In this document: in pieces, positions 1-7,658 of the stretch
Layout: each line of letters starts with the position of its first letter
Numbering within the stretch: the stretch's first letter is position 1
NCBI GenBank assembly: GCA_964602985.1
Contig: CAZRTJ010000001.1
Location: forward strand, 1 to 64,000
DNA length: 64,000 bases
DNA from: CAYZJB01 sp964602985
Lineage (GTDB): Bacteria; CLD3; SB21
Direction: 5' to 3'
Translations under genes and position numbers: made by a program
The notes under the pieces: model-generated
The model's input: the letters and a program-made list of their open reading frames with translations, nothing else
Databases searched by the model: none
Told to the model about the DNA's origin: nothing

Positions 1-2
1 TA

Positions 3-608
3 AAGGCGACCCTGCTGGTCAGCGCCGATCAAACGCTCAGAATCGACAAGATCACACTCGTGGATGCGGTGAATAGCAAGAGCTATGAATTCACGGCGAA
101 TATGAGCCTGAGCGCGAAAAAGAAGACTGAATCCAAACTGGGTAGTTTTACTGATCCCCGCGACGGTAAGACATACAAGACTGTGAAGATCGGCAATCAA
201 GTGTGGATGGCTGAGAATCTTAACTACGACGCAGGTGAGGGAACGCACTGCTATGACGATAAAACGCACAACTGCAACCAATATGGAAAGCTATACACCT
301 GGGAAGCGGCCAAGCGTGCTGTGCCGCCTGGTTGGCATTTGCCGAGCAAAAGTGAGCTTGAACAACTCTTGAACTACTTAGGAGGTTCTGGAAGAATCGC
401 TGACGACTGTTCATTCCACGTTTTGTTCGGAGGTTGGGGCTACGACGGGGATTACAGAAGCCTCGGCTCCAACGCGTACTTCTGGTCCTCTTCGGAGGGC
501 TATTCCGATGACGCGTGGAGCCTGGACGTCTACGGTAATGTCCGTAGAGCCGGTCTGAGCAGCAGCGGCAAGGTCCTCGGATTTTCCATTCGTTGCGTGA
601 AGGACTGA
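3..608 (+). CDS. C-terminal part of a Fib-succ major paralogous (FISUMP) domain surface protein, cut by window start
   Basis: The reading frame is open to the first base, so the start lies outside the window; the GTG at 60 is internal. The visible part carries a Fibrobacter succinogenes major paralogous domain: an FTDPRDGKTYKTVKIGNQVW-type opening at about residues 50-70 of the visible part, followed by MAENLNY, an LYTWEAA block, PPGWHLPS, and a closing GFSIRCVKD. These are the family hallmarks. The domain is found on exported or lipid-anchored surface proteins of Fibrobacterota and other FCB bacteria. Its biochemical role is not established. The residues before the domain (…LRIDKITLVDAVN…) look like beta-rich extracellular sequence. 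A RAYT transposase and its palindromes follow directly downstream, with no linked gene. Confidence 0.85.
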   Translation, partial: KATLLVSADQTLRIDKITLVDAVNSKSYEFTANMSLSAKKKTESKLGSFTDPRDGKTYKTVKIGNQVWMAENLNYDAGEGTHCYDDKTHNCNQYGKLYTWEAAKRAVPPGWHLPSKSELEQLLNYLGGSGRIADDCSFHVLFGGWGYDGDYRSLGSNAYFWSSSEGYSDDAWSLDVYGNVRRAGLSSSGKVLGFSIRCVKD

Positions 609-671
609 TGATAGACTATTTGACGATTCTTGTCCCGAGCTTGTCGAGGGATGACTATTTTGTATTGGGGT

Positions 672-947
672 GCAGGGGCGAAGCCCCTGCTTCGATTTTT
701 TTTATGGCGTGGCGCTTTGCCCCACGCTTTAGCGTGGGGCAAGAAGAGGAAGAGAAACCTTGCAGGGCTTTAGCCCAAAGAAAAGGCCCTGTTTGGGCTG
801 AAGCCCGAACCCTTATTAAGAAGCGCTTGTCTCCACAGGCTAAAGCCTGTGGTAATGCACGATTGAAGGAATTTGCAAATCAAAAAAAATTGCTCTAAGC
901 ATCAGCGTGGTGGCTATAGAAACAAGAATCTAACCGGGCTTCAGCCC
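672..947. repeat. Cluster of REP-like palindromes upstream of a RAYT transposase
   Basis: This 340-bp gap has no supported gene. It holds six perfect or near-perfect palindromes: 672-690 (GCAGGGGC, loop GAA), 717-742 (TTGCCCCACGC, loop TTTA), 765-776 (GGGCTTTAGCCC), 795-806 (GGGCTGAAGCCC), 833-852 (CCACAGGCTAAAGCCTGTGG) and 936-947 (GGGCTTCAGCCC). Most share a GGCT-NN-AGCC core. The same cores reappear after the transposase at 1407-1466, which fits REP/BIME-type elements mobilised by the neighbouring RAYT. None is followed by a clean T-run, so they are not simple terminators. Confidence 0.75.
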
Positions 948-964
948 AATTGGGGAGTTCAATT

Positions 965-1402
965 ATGCCGTATGTCCGTATCTGGGTTCATCTCGTGTGG
1001 ACAACCAAAAATCGTGCGAAGATCATGCACCCGGACTTGCGGAAGGCGCTCCTCGAGCACATCCGCTCAAATGCACGAGAAAAACAGATCTATCTCGATG
1101 CACTGAATGGCGTCGACGACCATGTCCATGCTCTGATTTCATTGGGCGCTGATCAGACCATCAGCAAGGTTATGCAGTTGATCAAGGGAGAATCATCCAG
1201 GTGGCTGAATAAACAAGACTGGCTGAAGGGGAAGTTCGAGTGGCAGGATGACTATTTCGCTGTCTCGGTAAGCGAGTCAGGCGTTACTGCCGTGCGACGA
1301 TACATAAAGAATCAGGAAGCGCATCACAGGAGGAAGACGTTTGAGGAGGAGTACAAGAAGTTTATTGAGAAATATGGATTTCGGATTTTGCAGAAAGGGT
1401 GA
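965..1402 (+). CDS. REP-associated tyrosine transposase (RAYT, IS200/IS605-like Y1 family)
   Basis: A 145-residue single-domain Y1 (HUH) transposase. The metal-binding HUH pair is HVH within DDHVHALISL at about residue 56, and the likely catalytic tyrosine is in RRYIKNQEAHH near residue 119. IS200-family and REP-associated transposases cleave and join single-stranded DNA at hairpins. The ATG at 965 (MPYVRIWVHL…, the usual family start) is preferred over the TTG at 950. Palindromes of one family flank the gene on both sides, as with other RAYTs. No subterminal ends of a full insertion sequence are visible, so this is a domesticated RAYT rather than a complete IS. A second, distantly similar copy lies at 22629. 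Confidence 0.88.
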   Translation: MPYVRIWVHLVWTTKNRAKIMHPDLRKALLEHIRSNAREKQIYLDALNGVDDHVHALISLGADQTISKVMQLIKGESSRWLNKQDWLKGKFEWQDDYFAVSVSESGVTAVRRYIKNQEAHHRRKTFEEEYKKFIEKYGFRILQKG

Positions 1403-1406
1403 AAGG

Positions 1407-1466
1407 GGGCTGAAGCCCGAATGTATTTTTGCTGCGCTTTCGCTATCCCCAGGCTAAAGCCTGGGG
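1407..1466. repeat. REP-like palindromes downstream of the RAYT gene
   Basis: Two palindromes follow the transposase stop: GGGCTGAAGCCC at 1407-1418 and CCCCAGGCTAAAGCCTGGGG at 1447-1466. A partial core (CTGAAGCCC) follows near 1490. They match the GGCT-NN-AGCC core of the upstream cluster. The rest of the gap up to 1557 shows nothing else. Confidence 0.7.
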
Positions 1467-1557
1467 TAATTAGAAGTTCTGAAGCCCAAATTCTTGGTGG
1501 TGTGGCGTTGCTAAAGCCTATGCAAGATCTCCCGATCTCTGGCGTAAGGAGAAATGC

Positions 1558-2706
1558 TCAGCGGACAAAGAACTTGTCCGTCACAATCGTCCACTCCTTT
1601 TCATTGAGTTGCTCCAGCTCGCCGACGTGCAGCTTGTCTGAACCGTTGTCTTCGGAAGGGTGGATGTCCTTCAAAAGACTTTGAACGCGTGCAATTTCTT
1701 CCTGATAAAAATCCACGGCGGCACGGCCGATCTTCAGTTGCGTCAACTCGGTATCGATGCGGTCGGGATCCAGTTCGCACACCCAATTACTATCGTAGGG
1801 CGTGACGTCGAGGCGCGCGGGTTCGCGAGCGAGCGCGTGATTGATCCGCAGAACTTTGCCGGAGACGGGCGACGCAAACGTTACCGTCCGTCCGCTTTGA
1901 CGTACCGTGAACAAGGTCTGTCCGGATTGGACACTCATACCCAAATTCGGAAATTCGATCGACTCGATTTTGCCGATCAGTTTCTTGGCGAAATCATCGA
2001 TGCCGACGCTGACGTGACCTTCCGCATTCAGTGAGACCCAGCAGTGATTAGCCGCCACAAAGATGCCTCCCGGTATGGCGAATTCCTGCGTACGAAATTG
2101 CTCCGCGCCGGGAAACTCGGTGATGAAGACCTGGGGTTTCAACTGCCGTCGGATGCGTTCCTGGCGCTGAAGGAGGGATTTCTGCACGAGTCCCAGCAGT
2201 TCCTCATCCGTGAACGGTTTCTGAATGTAATTCATCGCGCCGTGCTGCATGCATTCGACTGCGGACTCCACCGTCCCGTAGCCCGTGATGACGATGACGT
2301 CGATGTCCGGGCGAAGGTGTTTGACGGACTTGACCACATCGTGGCCGTCCATCTCCGGCATCTTCAGATCGGTGAAAACAAAATCGTAATGATGCGACTG
2401 GATGAGTCCGAGCGCTTCTTGTCCGGTCTGGACCGTGTCCACGTTGTATCCGTCCATGACCATGATCCGGCGAAAACTGTCGAGGACGACGTCTTCGTCA
2501 TCGACACAGAGGATGCGCGCCCGGGGCTCGGGCACCTCCACTCGCTTCAGTGTCCGGGCCTCGCGTGTGAAGTCCAGGCGAAGGCTGGTGGCGAGCGCTT
2601 CTTCGCGGGCACGGAGTTCCCGTTGCCGACGAACTTTGTTCATGACCATCCGGATGGTGATATCCGCGAGGATGAACAAGATGACCGCAATGACTAAGAG
2701 TAACAT
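1558..2706 (-). CDS. Membrane-anchored response regulator with GcvH-like C-terminal domain
   Basis: 382 residues. Residues 1-20 are a hydrophobic membrane segment followed by a basic linker. Residues 63-180 form a CheY-like receiver with the acidic pair D69/D70, phospho-acceptor D113 (FTDLKMPEMDG) and K163 (IQKPF). Residues about 215-315 resemble the glycine-cleavage H protein (CWVSLNAEGHVSVGIDDFA, ASPVSGKVLRIN, SNWVCELDP). The lipoyl-lysine position (ESVKA in true GcvH) reads RQSGR here, so lipoylation is unlikely. No DNA-binding domain is present, and a membrane anchor on a receiver protein is unusual. It is last in an operon with a haem-motif sensor kinase and an electron-transfer complex, so I infer output by protein contact at the membrane. 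It starts 8 nt after the preceding gene ends. Confidence 0.82.
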   Translation of the reverse strand: MLLLVIAVILFILADITIRMVMNKVRRQRELRAREEALATSLRLDFTREARTLKRVEVPEPRARILCVDDEDVVLDSFRRIMVMDGYNVDTVQTGQEALGLIQSHHYDFVFTDLKMPEMDGHDVVKSVKHLRPDIDVIVITGYGTVESAVECMQHGAMNYIQKPFTDEELLGLVQKSLLQRQERIRRQLKPQVFITEFPGAEQFRTQEFAIPGGIFVAANHCWVSLNAEGHVSVGIDDFAKKLIGKIESIEFPNLGMSVQSGQTLFTVRQSGRTVTFASPVSGKVLRINHALAREPARLDVTPYDSNWVCELDPDRIDTELTQLKIGRAAVDFYQEEIARVQSLLKDIHPSEDNGSDKLHVGELEQLNEKEWTIVTDKFFVR

Positions 2707-2714
2707 GGCTTACC

Positions 2715-3527
2715 TCATCGGTTTCGATTTCCTATCGTTTGTCCCATCGCGTCCGACGAGCACGAAACCAAATACTGGGCTTCGTACGCTGGGTCGGACG
2801 GAATGATCCGATAAAACCACCCTTGGAAGTACGGGTCCTTCTGCAGGAGCGAACCCGTGCATTCGCGATTGACCTCGAGAATGCGGCCGCTCAGTGGCGC
2901 CATTACCTGATGTTCGTTTCCGCGGGAATTGACCACGCAGGCGCAGGCGTTACCCTGGATCACCTCGTCGCGCTCGGACGCCAGGCGAATCTCCTCGACG
3001 GTTTCAATCGTTTTGAGAAACAAGTCCGTGACGCCGATTCGCGCTGATCCGTCATTCTCCAGAAACGCCCAGATGCTGTATCCCAGACGGAGGTAGCGCG
3101 ACGGACAGACGACGTACAGGACCTCATCCGGCCGCAACGTCTTTTCCTCCTGGATGGCGCGATACCGAATTCCCCGCGTCACACAAGAGAGTAGCTCATC
3201 CGCCGTGAACGGCTTCGGAAGGAAGTCGATGGCGCCTTCTGAGAGCGAACGGACGGCATACTCCACGGTAGAAAATCCCGTCGTCATGATGACGGGCGTT
3301 TCGATGTGTCGCGCATGCAACCGGCGAAGAAATTCGAATCCATCCATGTGCGGCATCAGAATGTCACTGAGGATCACGCGAAAGGGCGCGGCGCAGAGAA
3401 CGTCGACGGCCCGCGCGGGATGGTCCACAGCGACGACAGACAGTCCCTCGGTCATGCAGGTTTTGGAAATCGCCTCCAGGATAGTCGGTTCGTCGTCGAC
3501 GACGAGAATGTCCGTTACTCGTTTCAT
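2715..3527 (-). CDS. Response regulator with GcvH-like output domain
   Basis: 270 residues. The receiver at about 5-120 has D11/D12, phospho-acceptor D55 (LSDILMPHMDGFEF) and K105 (FLPKPF). Residues about 125-240 are a divergent GcvH-like fold (GSARIGVTDLF, MAPLSGRILEVN, GWFYRIIPSDP). The lipoyl-lysine motif is replaced (CVVNSRGNE), so this looks like a structural or interaction version rather than a lipoate carrier. The start is the ATG at 3527, which forms an ATGA overlap with the upstream kinase stop; the longer GTG start at 3536 is less likely. The tight coupling to the kinase makes it the probable first phosphorylation target. It is paralogous in architecture to the membrane-anchored regulator downstream, but lacks its membrane segment. 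Confidence 0.82.
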   Translation of the reverse strand: MKRVTDILVVDDEPTILEAISKTCMTEGLSVVAVDHPARAVDVLCAAPFRVILSDILMPHMDGFEFLRRLHARHIETPVIMTTGFSTVEYAVRSLSEGAIDFLPKPFTADELLSCVTRGIRYRAIQEEKTLRPDEVLYVVCPSRYLRLGYSIWAFLENDGSARIGVTDLFLKTIETVEEIRLASERDEVIQGNACACVVNSRGNEHQVMAPLSGRILEVNRECTGSLLQKDPYFQGWFYRIIPSDPAYEAQYLVSCSSDAMGQTIGNRNR

Positions 3528-5395
3528 TCGATCCACCCGATCGGTAGTTGAATAATAAAAGTCGTGCCATGATGAAGCGTACTCTCGACGCGAATGCTTC
3601 CGTTGTGGTTATCGATGATGCCCCAGACGACCGACAGACCAAGCCCGGTACCCCGTTGGCCCTTGGTGGAGAAGAACGGCTCGAAGATCCGGTTCAGATT
3701 ATCCGCGGCGATGCCGCAGCCTTCATCACGGATGCGGATCTCGGCGTATTCCACGTCTCCTCGTTGATCGGCCGCCGGCCATCGCTGCCATCCGCAATCG
3801 GGACGCGAACAGTTTTCGATGCGTCCCTGCGACGGGATGTCAATGGCAAAAATCGGAGCCGAGCACACGGGACAGGTTTTCTCTTTTTCGATGAGAGAAA
3901 TTCCGCACTGCGGACAAAAGACCTCGATGGGCCGGTGATCGGTGATGAGCGAATATTGATGTGCGCTGTGCCCATACACGGGATCGAGGTACAGTTGACC
4001 CTCGGTCTGATGATCGCGGATTTTGAGTCGCACCGACGGGTGCCCTTCGATCTTGTGCTCGTGATCCATCAGACTGTGTCGTTTCGGACATTCGGCCTTT
4101 TTCAGATGCATCGAGCCGTACGCCGCGAGTTTCAATCTCGATGTGCGGATGGTGATGGCGCCCCCCCGTTCCTCCATGGCGTCGGCTGCGTTGACGAGGA
4201 GATTCAGGATCACTTGCTGGATCTGATTGTCGTCGATGCGCAGTGGCGGGAGCGCAGGATCCGCGTGGACCTCGACTCGCACCTTGCGGGTCTTGAGCTG
4301 ATTCTCCACGACACGGACCGCGTGTCTGATGATTTCGTTGAGGTCGGAGTCCTTCCGCTTCGGCACCGACTGCCGCGCGAAATCCAGCAGGCTCTTGACA
4401 ATCTCACGACTGCGCAGGGTTTCGCGCACGATGACTTTCAGATCTTCCTGCAGGTCCGGGCGATCCCGTGTCTGCTTCAGCAGGAAACTGCTGTAGGTCA
4501 ATACCCCGGTCAGCGGATTGTTGATCTCATGGGCGACGCCGGCCGCGAGTCTGCCCAGCGACGCCATCTTGTCCGATTGGAATAATTGTAAGCGGGCCTC
4601 CCCGAGTTTGACGGTCATCTGGTTGAAGGACTGCGCGAGCGCCCCCAGCTCATCGTCGCGAAGGACCGGAATTTTGTACTGAAGATTACCGGACCCGACC
4701 TCGCGCGTTGCTTCGACCAGTTTGCGCACCGGTCGGGCGACGAGATGCCGGGTGGTGACAAAAACCAGTGCGCCCATCACCGCCACCGTGACCAGACCGA
4801 AGAGCAGCGTGTCCATTGCGCTTTGGCGAGTGCGATCATCGATTTCCCGAAGCGACATCGTCACGTCCAGAACGCCGAGGACGGTTTGGTCCCGGTCGTG
4901 CTCGTGACAGTCTGCCGTCCAGCAGGACGGCTCGTTGTAGATCGGATTAATGATTCCCAGAATACGCGAGGAGTCCGGGTGCAATCGAAACAGTCGTGTG
5001 CGATCCTGCACCGGCAGTCGCTCCAGCGGCTGGTCGGCGGCATGACAGGCATAGCAGGCCTCGGCCTTTTTGTCCACCATCGTCCCGATGTCCGTCTCGT
5101 GGGAGGAATAGGCGACCTCGCCGATTTTGTTGAGTACCCGGATTCGGTGAATGCCCGGCTGTTCAGCCATGTTCCGGATCAGGCGATGAATGCGCTCCCG
5201 TTGATTGTGCAGCATGTCCTCGCGCGTGCCGTATTTCACGGTTTCGCTGAGTTGGTTGGCGTGACGCTCGACTTCGCTCTCGAGGTCTTCCGTCGTTCGG
5301 GAGATGAGAAGGTAGGTCAGACCGGCGATGCAGAGACACGCGGCCGCCGCGATGGTGACCAGGAGTTTGACGCTGATGTTTCGGAACGGCTTCAT
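3524..5395 (-). CDS. Sensor histidine kinase with periplasmic c-haem motifs and a zinc-ribbon insert in its ATPase domain
   Basis: 623 residues. A membrane segment at about 8-32 is followed by a periplasmic sensor with CYACH (114-118) and a CX4CH motif (158-164), both candidate covalent haem sites. A second membrane segment spans about 196-216, then HAMP, a HisKA domain with H289 (GVAHEINNPL), and an HATPase_c domain with the N-box near 398 (NLLVNAADAME) and G-boxes at 557-588 (DEGCGIA, GTGLGLSVV). Between N-box and G-box sits an extra segment (about 423-548) rich in Cys/His: CPKRH, CPQC…CPVC and NCSRPDCG, resembling zinc ribbons. The ATG at 5395 overlaps the cytochrome gene stop (ATGA). I infer a redox or haem-ligand sensor for the adjoining respiratory complex. 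Confidence 0.88.
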   Translation of the reverse strand: MKPFRNISVKLLVTIAAAACLCIAGLTYLLISRTTEDLESEVERHANQLSETVKYGTREDMLHNQRERIHRLIRNMAEQPGIHRIRVLNKIGEVAYSSHETDIGTMVDKKAEACYACHAADQPLERLPVQDRTRLFRLHPDSSRILGIINPIYNEPSCWTADCHEHDRDQTVLGVLDVTMSLREIDDRTRQSAMDTLLFGLVTVAVMGALVFVTTRHLVARPVRKLVEATREVGSGNLQYKIPVLRDDELGALAQSFNQMTVKLGEARLQLFQSDKMASLGRLAAGVAHEINNPLTGVLTYSSFLLKQTRDRPDLQEDLKVIVRETLRSREIVKSLLDFARQSVPKRKDSDLNEIIRHAVRVVENQLKTRKVRVEVHADPALPPLRIDDNQIQQVILNLLVNAADAMEERGGAITIRTSRLKLAAYGSMHLKKAECPKRHSLMDHEHKIEGHPSVRLKIRDHQTEGQLYLDPVYGHSAHQYSLITDHRPIEVFCPQCGISLIEKEKTCPVCSAPIFAIDIPSQGRIENCSRPDCGWQRWPAADQRGDVEYAEIRIRDEGCGIAADNLNRIFEPFFSTKGQRGTGLGLSVVWGIIDNHNGSIRVESTLHHGTTFIIQLPIGWIE

Positions 5396-6426
5396 TTTCG
5401 TGAGACACCCGGTGTATCCGCCGGCCAACGCTTGTCGTCATGACAGGTGTCGCAGGTCGGAGGCTTGTGAAATTGCTTTCCCGAATGACAGTCCCCGCAG
5501 TCCAACGCGTTGTGGTTCTCGTCCAGCTTCAAACCCGTGACCTGATGGCGGAAGGAGCCGCGATCGGCCAGTCGATGGCACGCGTTGCAGTCTGTCGCGA
5601 CTTTGGCAAATTGCTTCTTCTCTCCGTGACACTGTCGGCAATCCACCGCCTGGTGATACGTCTGTAGCGGCCACCCCGTGCGGCGCCCGTGATCGAACAC
5701 GGGAATCTCGGACACGCGATGGCAGGATTCGCACGGCTTTTCCGCATGGCAGGAGAAGCAATCGGAATGTCGATCGACACGGACGGGCTGTACTGATTTC
5801 GAAGCGCGGTGACAGGCGGTGCAGGACTGTTCGGCGTGGCAATCCGTGCAGGAAAATCCAAACGGGCCTGCATGCTGCGCGTGATCAAAGGTGACGACCG
5901 GTCCGGAACGATGCGTCGTCGAATAGAGTTTGCGCGTGGGTCGGACGATGGCGGCGTGCACGCCTGCGGTTTTCTTCCTTGTCGCTCCGTGACAGGACTG
6001 ACAGCGCGTATCTGGATCCCATTCGCGGTGACACGAGATGCACTGCCGATGCAGTGCGGCCTCCAATCCCGGCATCCCCAGTTCCTTCCTGTCGTTGTCG
6101 CGGATCGGATGGCATGTGCGGCATTGCAGGATGGGTCCGGACGTATTGTGGTGATGACAACTGGCGCATCCGCCCACCATATCCGCCATCTCCGCATGCG
6201 CGCGATGACTGAAGATCAGCGCGCCATATCGTCCCTTGATTTGATCCATCACGATTCGAACCGGGGCGGAGACGACGGATGTGCGAATGGAAACAAAATC
6301 TTCGCGGGGACAGTCGACCAGGCAAGGCTGGGTCGCAGTGGGGGTCTCGCACACGTGGCACGACTTACACGGCGTCTGCGCGTATCCGAGGATCCATCCC
6401 ATCCACAAGAGGAAAAGAGGTCTCAT
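5392..6426 (-). CDS. Exported multihaem c-type cytochrome, 13 CXXCH motifs
   Basis: 344 residues with a short N-terminal signal peptide (MRPLFLLWMGWILGYAQ). Thirteen CXXCH motifs are visible in order: CKSCH, CASCH, CRTCH, CISCH, CQSCH, CTDCH, CTACH, CFSCH, CESCH, CRQCH, CNACH, CGDCH and CDTCH. Numerous further His residues could act as distal ligands. This places it among class III/octahaem-like periplasmic cytochromes that accept electrons from membrane quinol-oxidising modules. The start at 6426 forms an ATGA overlap with the NrfD-type subunit gene, and its own stop overlaps the kinase start. The gene order ferredoxin, NrfD, cytochrome matches the Hmc/Cbc type of transmembrane electron-transfer complex. 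The electron acceptor is unknown. Confidence 0.9.
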   Translation of the reverse strand: MRPLFLLWMGWILGYAQTPCKSCHVCETPTATQPCLVDCPREDFVSIRTSVVSAPVRIVMDQIKGRYGALIFSHRAHAEMADMVGGCASCHHHNTSGPILQCRTCHPIRDNDRKELGMPGLEAALHRQCISCHREWDPDTRCQSCHGATRKKTAGVHAAIVRPTRKLYSTTHRSGPVVTFDHAQHAGPFGFSCTDCHAEQSCTACHRASKSVQPVRVDRHSDCFSCHAEKPCESCHRVSEIPVFDHGRRTGWPLQTYHQAVDCRQCHGEKKQFAKVATDCNACHRLADRGSFRHQVTGLKLDENHNALDCGDCHSGKQFHKPPTCDTCHDDKRWPADTPGVSRK

Positions 6427-7658
6427 GGCGACACCCCGCGAATTTCGTACTTCACGCTTCGGGCCTGGACTTCGTGCGGCGAGGCGATCACCGGGAAGAT
6501 CCGCACCAACCAGCGGTACGCCAGCACGAGCAAGGCCGCAAATCCGATCGTCACCGAAATTTCTCCCCACGACGGAAAGTACCGCGCTTCCGCATACGGT
6601 GGCGTGTAAGCGACAATAAAATTATTAATCCGATTCAGCAGTACCCCGAGAATGACCAGGAGCGAAGCGATCATCAGGCCGGATCGGGAACGACGAACGG
6701 CATCGGACATGAACATGCGCAACGGGACGACCACGCCGACGACCACTTCGACGACCCACATCGTGCTTTCCAACGTCACCTCATTGAGATAGACAAAGGT
6801 TTCGCGGATCACCATATCGCCGATCTTGAAAGACAGGTAGATGCCCAGCAGCGGAGGCACGAAGCCACTCAACTTCTGCAGGACGTCCATTTCCGGTTTC
6901 AGTCCGAAGGAACGCGACGCGGTCAGAGATTCCACGATCACCATGGGATAGCCGACGGCGATCGCGCTCAGCAAGAACAGGAGGGGCAACACCGGCGTTT
7001 GCCAGAGCGGATGCATTTTGCTTCCCGCGATGACCATCAGCGTGCCGAGGGAGGACTGGTGCAGTGTGGACAACACCACGCCCGCGAGAATGAAAAGGAA
7101 AAGGGTCCTTGCCAGCCCTCGATCCAACGCACGCAGGAGCGCTTCCGCTGGTTTATTGATCCGCTTCAGGATGCCGGGGAACTGCACGTGTCCGATCCAT
7201 CGTTCCGTGACGATGGGAAGAAATTCGATGTACAAAACGGTCATATAAATCATCACGCACATGCCAACCTCGAAGAGGGCGGAACTGCCATTCCACATGA
7301 TCAGCGGATGCCAGATGTAATAATACCGTCCCAGGTCGATGCACACGCCGAGTGCGACGAATGTGTATCCCAGCATCGCCGTGAGCAGGGCGGGCCGCAG
7401 GACGACATGAAAACTTTCGCGGTGCATGATGTGCCCGAGCGCGGCGGTCGTAAATCCCCCCGCCGCCAGCGCCACTCCCGCTGCAACGTCCACGGCGATC
7501 CAGATTCCCCACGGATACTGTTGATTTAAATTCGTCACCGCCCCGAGTCCGCCGAAAAACCGCAGTCCCAGCCAGACCAGGCCATTCACCGACAGGAGCA
7601 CAAGCGCCATCACTGTGGGCGTGAAGAATTTAGTCCGAATGGGTCGATGGGTGATCAT
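6423..7658 (-). CDS. NrfD/HybB-type integral membrane quinone-binding subunit
   Basis: 411 residues with about ten hydrophobic helices. Recognisable blocks of the HybB/PsrC (NrfD) family are QYPWGIWIAVDVAAGVAL near residue 45, HRESFHVVLRPALL, and CIDLGRYYYIWHPLIMWN. Family members carry no haem; they bind quinone and pass electrons to or from a partner ferredoxin subunit. Here the partner is the Tat-exported 16-Cys ferredoxin encoded just upstream, whose gene overlaps this one by 29 nt. The cytochrome gene follows with an ATGA overlap. The inferred role is menaquinol oxidation (or reduction) coupled to the periplasmic multihaem cytochrome. There is no hydrogenase catalytic subunit in the window, so it should not be named hybB. 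Confidence 0.9.
   Translation of the reverse strand: MITHRPIRTKFFTPTVMALVLLSVNGLVWLGLRFFGGLGAVTNLNQQYPWGIWIAVDVAAGVALAAGGFTTAALGHIMHRESFHVVLRPALLTAMLGYTFVALGVCIDLGRYYYIWHPLIMWNGSSALFEVGMCVMIYMTVLYIEFLPIVTERWIGHVQFPGILKRINKPAEALLRALDRGLARTLFLFILAGVVLSTLHQSSLGTLMVIAGSKMHPLWQTPVLPLLFLLSAIAVGYPMVIVESLTASRSFGLKPEMDVLQKLSGFVPPLLGIYLSFKIGDMVIRETFVYLNEVTLESTMWVVEVVVGVVVPLRMFMSDAVRRSRSGLMIASLLVILGVLLNRINNFIVAYTPPYAEARYFPSWGEISVTIGFAALLVLAYRWLVRIFPVIASPHEVQARSVKYEIRGVSP

Noticed and set aside
6279..7529. 416-codon plus-strand open frame
   Set aside because: Shadow of the NrfD-type and cytochrome genes; its translation is Arg/His/Gln-rich with no known domain.
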